Source: Acuticoccus sp039034015 (GTDB lineage Bacteria > Pseudomonadota > Alphaproteobacteria > Rhizobiales > Amorphaceae). Taken from it: a stretch of 64,000 nt of DNA. Under the pieces are notes generated by a model, which was given only the letters and a program-made list of their open reading frames with translations, was not told the DNA's origin and did not search any database. The stretch covers positions 248,001 through 312,000 of the forward strand of contig JBCCBM010000003.1 of the NCBI GenBank assembly GCA_039034015.1, written 5' to 3'. Position numbers and translations under genes: made by a program. Every line of letters starts with the position of its first letter. Position 1 is the stretch's first letter. Below, one piece after another: positions 42,235-49,715 of the stretch.

Positions 42235-43176
42235 TCAGGCGCCCTGCTTCTTCAACTCTTCGGTGAGCTCCGGCACGAGGGTGAAAAGGTCGCCCACAAG
42301 GCCGTAATCGGCGACTTGGAAGATGGGGGCCTCTTCGTCTTTGTTGATGGCGACGATGATCTTGGAATCCTTCATGCCCGCCAGGTGCTGGATCGCGCCT
42401 GAGATGCCGCACGCCACATAAAGCTCCGGCGCCACCACTTTGCCGGTTTGCCCCACCTGCCAGTCGTTGGGGGCATAGCCAGCGTCCACCGCCGCGCGGG
42501 AGGCGCCGATGGCAGCGCCCAGCGTGTCGGCCAATGGCTCGATGACGTCCTTGAATTTCTCGTCAGACCCCAGCGCGCGGCCGCCTGACACGATGCGCTT
42601 GGCGCTTGCAAGTTCTGGTCGGTCGCTGGCGGCGACCTCCTCGCCCACGAAGGTGGAGACGCCAGGGTCTGCGCCGCCGTCAATGGCGCGGATTTCGGCC
42701 GAGCCGCCGGCCTCGGGCGCTTTGAAGGAGGCGGTGCGCACCGTCATCACGATCGTGGCATCGGTCGCCTTCACGGTCTGGATGGCGTTGCCGGCGTAGA
42801 TGGGGCGCTTGAAGGTGGTGGCGTCTTCCACCGCCATCACGTCCGACACCTGCATCACGTCAAGGAGCGCTGCAACGCGGGGGAGGACATTTTTGCCAAA
42901 GGTGTTGGAGGGGGCGAGGATCGCGCCGTAGCCATCGGCAAGGGACACGACGAGGTCGGCGAGCGGCTCGGCAAGCCCGTTGGCGAGCGCGCCGGCCGGC
43001 GCGGTGAGGACGGCCTCGACGCCTGCAACGGTGGCCGCATCCTTGGCGGCGGCCTCTGCGTCGGCGCCGGACACCAGGATGTGGATTGGCGCGCCGAGCG
43101 CTGCGGCGGCGGTCACCGTTTTGCGCGCGGCGTCGGAGAGGGTGGGGCCCTGGTCGGCAACGATGAGTGTGGTCAT
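42235..43176 (-). CDS. etfA: electron transfer flavoprotein alpha subunit
   Basis: A 313-residue subunit that holds FAD and passes electrons from acyl-CoA dehydrogenases to the ETF:quinone oxidoreductase. The N-terminal domain (about 1-190) is the Rossmann-like ETF fold; the C-terminal FAD domain shows SGGRALGS near 204, GYAPNDWQVGQTGKVVAPELY (in parts near 240-260), GISGAIQHLAGM near 264 and NKDEEAPIFQVADYGLVGD near 284, the family signature. ATG start. It follows etfB with a nine-base gap and is probably co-transcribed. Confidence 0.95.
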   Translation of the reverse strand: MTTLIVADQGPTLSDAARKTVTAAAALGAPIHILVSGADAEAAAKDAATVAGVEAVLTAPAGALANGLAEPLADLVVSLADGYGAILAPSNTFGKNVLPRVAALLDVMQVSDVMAVEDATTFKRPIYAGNAIQTVKATDATIVMTVRTASFKAPEAGGSAEIRAIDGGADPGVSTFVGEEVAASDRPELASAKRIVSGGRALGSDEKFKDVIEPLADTLGAAIGASRAAVDAGYAPNDWQVGQTGKVVAPELYVACGISGAIQHLAGMKDSKIIVAINKDEEAPIFQVADYGLVGDLFTLVPELTEELKKQGA

Positions 43177-43185
43177 GGCAGCCTC

Positions 43186-43935
43186 CTAAATGATGCCCGC
43201 TTCGTCTTTGAGTTTGGTCACAAGCTCGCCCACGGAGCCGACCTTGATGCCGGCCTCCCGCTCACCGGGCTCTTCGGTTTTCAAAACGTCGAGCCGGTGC
43301 TTGATGGTGATGCCGTAGTCGGCCGGCGTCTTTTCGGCCATGGGCTTCTTTTTCGCCTTCATGATGTTGGGGAGCGAGGCGTAGCGCGGCTCATTGAGGC
43401 GCAGATCGGTGGTGACGATCGCGGGCAGTTTGAGGTTCACCGTCTGAAACCCGCCGTCAATCTCTCGGGTGACGGCGATGGTGCCTTCGGAAAGTTCAAT
43501 CTTTGAGGCAAAGGTGCCCTGCGCCCAGCCGAGGAGCGCTGCCAGCATCTGGCCGGTTTGGTTGCAATCATCGTCGATTGCCTGCTTGCCCATGATGACA
43601 AGGCCGGGGTTTTCGTCCGCCACAACGCCTTTCAGAATTTTGGCGACATCCAGCGGCTCGGGCGCGTCGTCCGTCTCCACCAGGATCGCGCGGTCGGCGC
43701 CCATGGCGAGCGCCGTGCGCAGCGTCTCGCCGGCCTTTTTGGGGCCGATGGAGACGGCGACCACCTCGGTTGCTGTGCCCGCCTCGCGAAGGCGGAGCGC
43801 CTCTTCGACGGCAATTTCGTCAAAGGGGTTCATGCTCATCTTCACGTTTTGAAGGTCAACGCCGCTGCCGTCGGGCTTCACCCGGATTTTGACGTTGTAA
43901 TCCACGACGCGTTTGACGGGGACGAGGACGATCAT
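43186..43935 (-). CDS. etfB: electron transfer flavoprotein beta subunit
   Basis: A 249-residue subunit, the partner of EtfA, holding the AMP and docking dehydrogenases. Conserved are VLVPVKRVVDYNVKIRV at the N-terminus, VKMSMNPFDEIAVEEALRLRE near 35, GKQAIDDDCNQTGQMLAALLGW near 123 (in parts) and PAIVTTDLRLNEPRYASLPNIMKAKKKP near 175 (in parts), including the recognition-loop Leu region. The ATG at 43935 gives the usual start; the upstream open frame is not conserved. First gene of the etf pair. Confidence 0.95.
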   Translation of the reverse strand: MIVLVPVKRVVDYNVKIRVKPDGSGVDLQNVKMSMNPFDEIAVEEALRLREAGTATEVVAVSIGPKKAGETLRTALAMGADRAILVETDDAPEPLDVAKILKGVVADENPGLVIMGKQAIDDDCNQTGQMLAALLGWAQGTFASKIELSEGTIAVTREIDGGFQTVNLKLPAIVTTDLRLNEPRYASLPNIMKAKKKPMAEKTPADYGITIKHRLDVLKTEEPGEREAGIKVGSVGELVTKLKDEAGII

Positions 43936-43970
43936 GAGGCTTCTTCTGCTCTTTTGATTGAGGGGGCCGC

Positions 43971-44543
43971 TCACGCGGTGCGGCTTTGCCCCGGAACCCA
44001 CAGGACGTCGGCGCGGCCATTGTCGTTGGCAACCCGCGCGGCGACGAACAGGAAATCGGACAGGCGATTGGCGTATTTTAGCGCGGGCTCACCGACTGGC
44101 TCGGTGGTGGAGAGTTCCACCATCAACCGCTCGGCCCGGCGCGAGATGGTGCGCGCCAGGTGAAGCTGGGCCGACAGCGCCGTGCCGCCGGGGAGGACGA
44201 AGGATTTGAGCGGCTCGAGCCCGGCGTTGAGATCGTCGATGGCGCCCTCCAGCCACGTCACTTGCCCGGGCACGATGCGCAGCGGCTCGTAGGCAAGGTC
44301 GGCCGCGTCCGGGGTGGCAAGGTCGGCGCCAAGGTCAAAAAGGTCATTCTGGATGCGCGCCAGCATGCCGTCCAACGAGGGCGGCGCGCCCACAACCCGC
44401 GCACAGCCGATGACGGCGTTCGTCTCATCGATGGTGCCGTAGCTTGCCACGCGAAGGTCGAACTTTTTGCGACGTTCCCCGCTGCCGAGCGCGGTGGTGC
44501 CGTTGTCGCCGGTGCGGGTGTAGATCTTGTTGAGGGTGACCAT
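43971..44543 (-). CDS. PduO-type cob(I)alamin adenosyltransferase
   Basis: A 190-residue enzyme that adenosylates cob(I)alamin or cob(I)yrinate, producing coenzyme B12. The N-terminal ATP-binding sequence YTRTGDNGTTALGSGERRKK (residues 8-27), the DETNAVIG motif near 38 and the C-terminal RAERLMVELS and YANRLSDFLFVAAR motifs near 135-165 mark the PduO family rather than the BtuR/CobA family. Adenosylcobalamin serves methylmalonyl-CoA mutase, consistent with the neighbouring acyl-CoA genes. ATG start chosen at the first conserved strand; it lies 35 bases upstream of etfB and directly after the twin-membrane gene. Confidence 0.93.
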   Translation of the reverse strand: MVTLNKIYTRTGDNGTTALGSGERRKKFDLRVASYGTIDETNAVIGCARVVGAPPSLDGMLARIQNDLFDLGADLATPDAADLAYEPLRIVPGQVTWLEGAIDDLNAGLEPLKSFVLPGGTALSAQLHLARTISRRAERLMVELSTTEPVGEPALKYANRLSDFLFVAARVANDNGRADVLWVPGQSRTA

Positions 44544-44545
44544 GA

Positions 44546-44737
44546 TCAGCCGGTGGTGAAGTAGAGCGCGCCCATGGCAATCACCACGGCGACGAACTGG
44601 AGGAGCACGCGCATACGCATCAGGGCTTGGCTGCGGTTGGGTGAGCCGCCCTTGGCCATGTTCCAAAGGCCCATGACGAGCACCACCGCAACGGCGCCGA
44701 CGGCGAGGACGATGATAAAGGTGGTGATGTCAGACAT
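44546..44737 (-). CDS. HIG1-motif twin transmembrane protein
   Basis: A 63-residue protein with two membrane segments, residues 4-27 (FIIVLAVGAVAVVLVMGLW) and 43-60 (LLQFVAVVIAMGALY). Between them is Q-A-L-M-R-M-R-V-L-L-Q, a perfect match to the HIG1 motif Q-x3-R-x-R-x3-Q known from respiratory supercomplex factors. The short loop carries a basic cluster. ATG start. Upstream of the adenosyltransferase gene and two bases from it, so it is part of the same operon. A link to the respiratory chain is plausible given the motif and the ETF genes nearby, but not shown. Confidence 0.85.
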   Translation of the reverse strand: MSDITTFIIVLAVGAVAVVLVMGLWNMAKGGSPNRSQALMRMRVLLQFVAVVIAMGALYFTTG

Positions 44738-44755
44738 TTGCGCGCCTCCCGGGTT

Positions 44756-45943
44756 TTAGACCGCCTCGCCGCGCATCAGCTTTGGCACATCGCCCGAAAG
44801 GCCCGACGCTTCGCCGATGAAGAACGATTTTAAACCGTCCCGTCGATCGACGAGGCCGAGCCCGATGGAGCGCACCGCGCGCAACAGGTCAGATCGTTGC
44901 GAGAAGATGGCGTTCAGACGGTCGGTGACCAGGGCCATTTCAACAACATCGGCCCGGCGCCACCTTGCATAGCGCGGCAGGGCAAGGGCAACGTCTTCCC
45001 CATGCCGGTGGGCGAGCGCCAGCGTTTCGGCAAGGGCGGCCGCATCGCGCAGGCCAAGGTTGAGCCCCTGGCCGGCGAGCGGGTGGATGACGTGCGCCGC
45101 ATCTCCGGCGAGAGCAACGCGGCCGGCGCAAAAGTCCCGCGCGATCATGGCTGACAGCGGATAGACTTGGAGTGGCGGCTCCACACACAATCGGCCGAGG
45201 GAGAGGCCAAAGACCCGCTCAATCTCCAGCGAGGCAATCATCGGGTCCATCTCGCCAAGCGACTTTGCGAACGCTGGCCGCTCGGTCCACACGATTGAGG
45301 AGGAATCCCCCGGCAGCGGCAGCATCGCGAGCGGCCCCGCGGCGAAAAAGTGCTGGACCGCGCGCCCGTGGTGGGGCGCGGAATGGGTGATGGTGCCGGT
45401 GATGCCCCACTGGTCGTAGAATTTTTCCACCGTCTCGATGCCCGCGATGCGGCGGAGGCGGGACCCGCGGCCGTCGGCGGCAATGAGGACGGCGCCGTCC
45501 ACCGTTTCGCCGGTGGTAAGGCGGACACGCACGCCCTCATCGGTCTCGTCATAGAAGGTGGCGGTGTCGCGGCGCACATCGATGGGGAGCGCGGCGCACC
45601 GGGCGGCCAGCGCCCCGCGAAGGGCGGTGTTGGGCACCATGAAGGCAAACGCGTCCGCCCCCTCGCCGCCGGTAAAGCTCAGGACGCTGGGGCGGATGAG
45701 ATCATCGGTCGCACAATCGGTGATCTGCATGTCTTCGATGGGCTGGGCGTCGTCAGCAACGCCGGGCCACACGCCAATGCGGGAGAAGAGTTTTCGCCCC
45801 GCCGCGGAAATCGCGCTGGAGCGGGCATCGGCCGGCGCCCGTGGCCCCGTGAGCAGCGTGACGGCGAGGTGAGACTGGGTCGCGATCGAAGCGGCGATTG
45901 TTTGGCCCACAATGCCGCCGCCCGCCACAATCACCCGTGTCAT
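44756..45943 (-). CDS. UbiH/UbiF-type FAD-dependent hydroxylase
   Basis: A 395-residue class A flavoprotein monooxygenase of the ubiquinone hydroxylase group. It has the dinucleotide fold VIVAGGGIVGQTIA at the N-terminus, the second FAD motif LIAADGRGSRLRR near 155 and the third, GDAAHVIHPLAGQGLNLGLRDA near 275, whose H-P-L-A-G-Q-G form is typical of ubiquinone biosynthesis hydroxylases. Which ring carbon it hydroxylates is not readable. The ATG at 45943 starts the Rossmann strand; the longer frame upstream overlaps nothing useful. It is divergent from tesB. Confidence 0.9.
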   Translation of the reverse strand: MTRVIVAGGGIVGQTIAASIATQSHLAVTLLTGPRAPADARSSAISAAGRKLFSRIGVWPGVADDAQPIEDMQITDCATDDLIRPSVLSFTGGEGADAFAFMVPNTALRGALAARCAALPIDVRRDTATFYDETDEGVRVRLTTGETVDGAVLIAADGRGSRLRRIAGIETVEKFYDQWGITGTITHSAPHHGRAVQHFFAAGPLAMLPLPGDSSSIVWTERPAFAKSLGEMDPMIASLEIERVFGLSLGRLCVEPPLQVYPLSAMIARDFCAGRVALAGDAAHVIHPLAGQGLNLGLRDAAALAETLALAHRHGEDVALALPRYARWRRADVVEMALVTDRLNAIFSQRSDLLRAVRSIGLGLVDRRDGLKSFFIGEASGLSGDVPKLMRGEAV

Positions 45944-46050
45944 TGCGCTCTCCCGTACCGCCCAATGTCGCTCTTTATGAGGCTTTGCGGTCGCCCTGCA
46001 ATCCATGGCAGCGTCGCAGGGCCGCAAACACCACGCCACGGACCCTTTGC

Positions 46051-46911
46051 ATGCGCCCCGCCGTTGCCGAACTTCTCCGAACGCTCGACCTTGAACCCTT
46101 GGAGCGGAACCTTTTTCGCGGGGAGAGCCCGCAGGTGGGCTGGCAGCGCGTCTTTGGCGGCCAGGTGGTGGGCCAGGCGCTGGTGGCCGCCACCCGCACG
46201 GTGGACGCGCGGCCCTGCCACTCCCTCCACGGCTACTTTTTGCGCCCCGGTGACCCGAACGTCCCCATTATCTATGAGGTGGACCGCATCCGCGATGGGC
46301 GCTCCTTCCTCACCCGGCGCGTGGTGGCAATCCAGCATGGGGAGGCGATCTTTTCCATGTCCGCCTCCTTCCACACGCCGGAGGAGGGACTGGAGCACGC
46401 CGCTGACAAGCCCGACGTGCCTGACCCCGACGACCTCCCCGACGAGGCGGCGCTGCGCGAACTTTTCCTCGCCCAAGCGCCCGACGCGATGGCGAAGTAT
46501 TTTCGCCGCGAGCGCCCCATCGAGCTGCGCCCTATCGAGTTGCGTCACTACACCACCACCGACAAGCTGCCGCCCCGGCAATACGTCTGGCTGCGCTGCA
46601 CCGATCGCCTGCCGGATGATGCGGCGACCCACCGCGCCGTGCTTGCCTACCTCTCGGACATGACGCTCCTCGACACGGCGCTTTTTGCCCACGGGCTTTC
46701 GGTCTTCAACCGCGCGATCCAGGTGGCAAGCCTTGACCACGCCCTGTGGTTCCACCGCCCGTTCCGCGCTGATGAGTGGCTGCTTTATTCGCAGGACAGC
46801 CCCTCCTCCGCCGGCTCCCGGGGCTTTACGCGCGGGCTCATTTTTGCGCGCGACGGCACCCTTGTGGCGTCCGCGGTGCAAGAGGGGCTGATGCGCCGCC
46901 GCACGCGCTAG
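46051..46911 (+). CDS. tesB: acyl-CoA thioesterase II (TesB)
   Basis: A 286-residue double-hotdog thioesterase hydrolysing medium and long acyl-CoA. The first hotdog half contains VFGGQVVGQALVAATRTV near 30 and HSLHGYFLRPGD near 54; the second contains YLSDMTLLDTALFAHG near 192, SLDHALWFHRPFRADEWLLY (in parts near 220-240) with the catalytic Asp region, and SRGFTRGLIFARDGTLVASAVQEGLMR near the end. ATG start, with no better upstream candidate. Divergent from the flavin hydroxylase gene. Confidence 0.93.
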   Translation: MRPAVAELLRTLDLEPLERNLFRGESPQVGWQRVFGGQVVGQALVAATRTVDARPCHSLHGYFLRPGDPNVPIIYEVDRIRDGRSFLTRRVVAIQHGEAIFSMSASFHTPEEGLEHAADKPDVPDPDDLPDEAALRELFLAQAPDAMAKYFRRERPIELRPIELRHYTTTDKLPPRQYVWLRCTDRLPDDAATHRAVLAYLSDMTLLDTALFAHGLSVFNRAIQVASLDHALWFHRPFRADEWLLYSQDSPSSAGSRGFTRGLIFARDGTLVASAVQEGLMRRRTR

Positions 46912-46956
46912 GTCCACGGCAAAATTGTCTCACCTGTGATCGCATTGCGGCAAATT

Positions 46957-46970
46957 GTTGACTGGTCAAC
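46957..46970. promoter_or_regulatory. inverted repeat GTTGAC-TG-GTCAAC
   Basis: A perfect six-base inverted repeat with a two-base spacer, 96 bases before the first protease gene; it overlaps a possible -35 element TTGACT. The form suits a dimeric repressor operator such as GntR-type proteins, but no such regulator is in the window. Confidence 0.4.
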
Positions 46971-47065
46971 CATTTGCGTTAAGCGTCCGCTCGCCGAAGC
47001 GATCGGGGCCATCAGTCCTCCATGCGCTTGAAAAACAGAAGCCATTTTGGGTGGAGATGCGGGCT

Positions 47066-49339
47066 ATGACACCAACCGATCCTCTTTATGCAAACCAATG
47101 GTATTTGCAACTTTTGGGCGACCTGGAGACGTTGTGGGACGATTATTCCGGCAACGGCGTTGCCGTGGCCGTCTATGATGATGGCGTCGACACCAACCAC
47201 GAAGACCTTGACGACAATTACGACGCCAACGCCGAAATCACGGTGGGCGGCATGCCGGTGGCCGGTGACCCCGTGTCCGCATTTGACGGCCACGGCACCG
47301 CCGTCGCCGGGATCATTGCCGCCGAAATGAACGGCACGGGCGTTGTGGGGATTGCCCACGGGTCCACCCTCACAAGCGTCCCCTACCTCACCAACATCAA
47401 CGTCGGGGCCGACGCCATCGAGGCGCTCAGCCAACTGCGCAATTTTGACGTCGCCAACCACTCTTGGGGCAATGACACGCCGTATTTTCGCACCCAGAGC
47501 GAAGACGACGAGGTGGCCGAGTTTGTCGATGCGATGGTCAATGGCCGGGGTGGGCTCGGCTCCATCAACGTCCACGCCTCCGGCAATGTGAACCAGAACG
47601 CCAATGTGGAACTTTTGGGCGCGGGCCGGGCAACCCTGTCCGTCGCCGCCTATGATGACACTGGCGACACCGCCGACTACTCAAATTATGGCGCGAACGT
47701 CCTGATCTCCGCCCCCTCCAGCGGCGGCAACGAGGGCCAAACCACCACCGACGTCACCGGCACCGGCGGCTACGACAACGGCAACTACACCAACACCTTT
47801 GGCGGCACATCCGGCGCTGCGCCCGTGGTGGCAGGCGTTGTCGCGCTCATGCTGGAGGCGAACCCCAACCTTGGCTGGCGGGACGTTTACTCCATCCTCG
47901 CCTACTCGGCCAAAGAGGTGGGCAGCGGCGTTGGCGGCATGCAAACCGCCGATGAGGACAACACATGGTTTGAAAACGCGGCCAACAACTGGAACGGCGG
48001 CGGCCTGCACTATTCCGAAGATTACGGATACGGCGCCATCGACGCCTACAATGCCGTGCGCATGGCCGAAGTCTGGAGCCGTTTTTACGACGCGGCCACA
48101 AGCCAAAACGAAGACAGCCGAACCGTCACCGACAATTCCACCCAGGCCCTCGCCGACTTTGACACCGACAGCTACTTTGTCGAGCTGCCGGACGCCGCGC
48201 ACTTTGTCGTCGAGTACGCCGAGGTCACCATCAACATCGACCACGCCTATTTTGGCGATGTGCAGATTGAGGTGATATCGCCGGATGGCACGGTGACCCA
48301 GGCGAAGAAGACCGACGATTCCCTTGCCGGCACCGGCGGCACGCTGACCTGGACCTTTGGCCTCAACGCCTTCCGCGGCGAAATCGCCGATGGCACATGG
48401 GAGGTCCGCTTCACCGACAATCTCGCGCCCGACGGCGGCACCCTCCAAGGCGTCACCCTCGAAGTGTTCGGCAAGGCCGACCCCGGCACGAAGGATGTCT
48501 TCCACTTCACCGACGAGTTTGCCGAAAGCCTGGCGCGCGATGGGAGCCGGGGCAGCATCGACGGGGGCAACGGCGAGGACTGGCTGAACGCGGCCGCCGT
48601 CACATCGGGCAGCGTCATCGACCTTGATGCCGGCGAGGGCGAGATCGACGGCGCAATGCTCACCATCACCGAAATCGAAAACGTGATCACCGGCGATGGC
48701 GACGATGTGATCCGCATGTCCGACAACGGCGACCGCGCCTGGGGCGAGCGTGGCGACGATTTCATCCGCGGCGGCAACGCTGACGACATCATGCGCGGCG
48801 GGCTCGGGCGCGACACGCTTGCGGGCGACAATGGCGACGATCGCATGCTGGGCGGCGTCGCCCAAGACATCATGCGCGGCAATTCGGGCGATGACCGCAT
48901 GTTCGGCCAAAACGGCAAGGACGTCATCAAGGGCGGCGCGGGCGACGACTATGGCCGCGGCGGCACCGGGCGCGACACCATGGACGGCGGGCGCGGCAAC
49001 GACCTTCTGGAGGGCGGGGGCCACAACGACGCCCTCTTCGGCGGGCGCGACGACGACACGCTGGATGGCGGGCGCGGCAACGACAGTTTGGCAGGCGAAC
49101 AGGGCGCGGACGTGTTCCGCTTTGGGGACGATTTTGGACGCGACAGTGTGCTTGGCTTTGAGGACGGCATCGATCGCATCGATTTCAGCACCAACAGCAC
49201 CATCAACGCGCTGTCCGACATCATCATCACCGCAGATGGGGCCAACGCGCTGATCACCGATCAGGCCGACCCCACCAATGTTGTGACCCTCTTCGGTTCA
49301 GCCGGTCTCATTTCGGCTGCGGACATCGACTTCGTCTGA
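47066..49339 (+). CDS. subtilisin-like serine protease with P-domain and RTX repeats
   Basis: A 757-residue protein. The S8 catalytic domain (about residues 25-330) has the triad Asp38 (VAVYDDGVD), His76 (DGHGTAVAGI) and Ser249 (GGTSGAAP), with oxyanion Asn174 (HASGN). A proprotein-convertase P-domain follows (about 355-475, with VEVISPDGTVT and WEVRFTDNLAPDGGTL), as in kexin-like enzymes. From about 540 to 690 come RTX calcium-binding nonapeptides (GGNADDIMRGG, GGRGNDLLEGG). No signal peptide or propeptide is present, which with the RTX repeats points to type I secretion. ATG at 47066 with GGAG upstream matches the paralog; ATG at 47057 is an alternative. Confidence 0.93.
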   Translation: MTPTDPLYANQWYLQLLGDLETLWDDYSGNGVAVAVYDDGVDTNHEDLDDNYDANAEITVGGMPVAGDPVSAFDGHGTAVAGIIAAEMNGTGVVGIAHGSTLTSVPYLTNINVGADAIEALSQLRNFDVANHSWGNDTPYFRTQSEDDEVAEFVDAMVNGRGGLGSINVHASGNVNQNANVELLGAGRATLSVAAYDDTGDTADYSNYGANVLISAPSSGGNEGQTTTDVTGTGGYDNGNYTNTFGGTSGAAPVVAGVVALMLEANPNLGWRDVYSILAYSAKEVGSGVGGMQTADEDNTWFENAANNWNGGGLHYSEDYGYGAIDAYNAVRMAEVWSRFYDAATSQNEDSRTVTDNSTQALADFDTDSYFVELPDAAHFVVEYAEVTINIDHAYFGDVQIEVISPDGTVTQAKKTDDSLAGTGGTLTWTFGLNAFRGEIADGTWEVRFTDNLAPDGGTLQGVTLEVFGKADPGTKDVFHFTDEFAESLARDGSRGSIDGGNGEDWLNAAAVTSGSVIDLDAGEGEIDGAMLTITEIENVITGDGDDVIRMSDNGDRAWGERGDDFIRGGNADDIMRGGLGRDTLAGDNGDDRMLGGVAQDIMRGNSGDDRMFGQNGKDVIKGGAGDDYGRGGTGRDTMDGGRGNDLLEGGGHNDALFGGRDDDTLDGGRGNDSLAGEQGADVFRFGDDFGRDSVLGFEDGIDRIDFSTNSTINALSDIIITADGANALITDQADPTNVVTLFGSAGLISAADIDFV

Positions 49340-49715
49340 CCCGTCCTCTCTGAGCGCCCTTGCGCTGCGGCACCGTGCCGCAAGCATCGCTGTTTTGCGC
49401 ATTTGGGCCTGCGTCCATCGCGAGCCCGCCGGGCGTTCCCCCTCCGTGGAGGCGTTGAACCGCCAGGCCTTCGCGTCCGACGGCGCGGCTCGCCCGATGA
49501 TCCCAGCGGATGGGGGACGGGCGGGCGCATCGCCGCCTTGGTTCTGACGAAATCGTAGGAGAGGACGTCACTGGCTTGACATTGCTGCCCGTTCCCGATT
49601 GGACGATGAAAGGGTTAAGGCGCTGTCTTGAGCCTGGAATTGCCGCAGGGGGCCGCGTGGATGTCGGGCGTCTGCACCATTAGTAGTTGCAAAGCGCGTA
49701 CTTGAGGACGAGTTG
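49340..49715. other. intergenic region between the two protease genes
   Basis: A 376-base stretch with no supportable gene. Just after the first protease gene lies a hairpin TGCGGCA-CCG-TGCCGCA (49366-49382). A TTGACA (49576-49581) could be a -35 element for the second protease gene but has no good -10 partner. The segment GGCGTTCCCC followed by a small hairpin near 49433-49453 resembles one at 11184 before another hairpin. Confidence 0.45.
49366..49382 (+). terminator. hairpin after the first protease gene
   Basis: Seven-base-pair stem TGCGGCA/TGCCGCA with a CCG loop, starting 26 bases after the stop; TTTT follows some ten bases later. Too weak to be certain as an intrinsic terminator. Confidence 0.35.

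Noticed and set aside
47681..49024. A 447-codon minus-strand open frame opposite the first protease gene.
   Set aside because: Repeat coding on the plus strand leaves the opposite strand free of stops; the product has no recognisable fold.
48700..49130. Short tandem repeats in the RTX part of the protease genes considered as a CRISPR or DNA repeat array.
   Set aside because: The period follows the glycine-aspartate nonapeptides of RTX domains and is degenerate at DNA level; there are no constant repeats with unique spacers.
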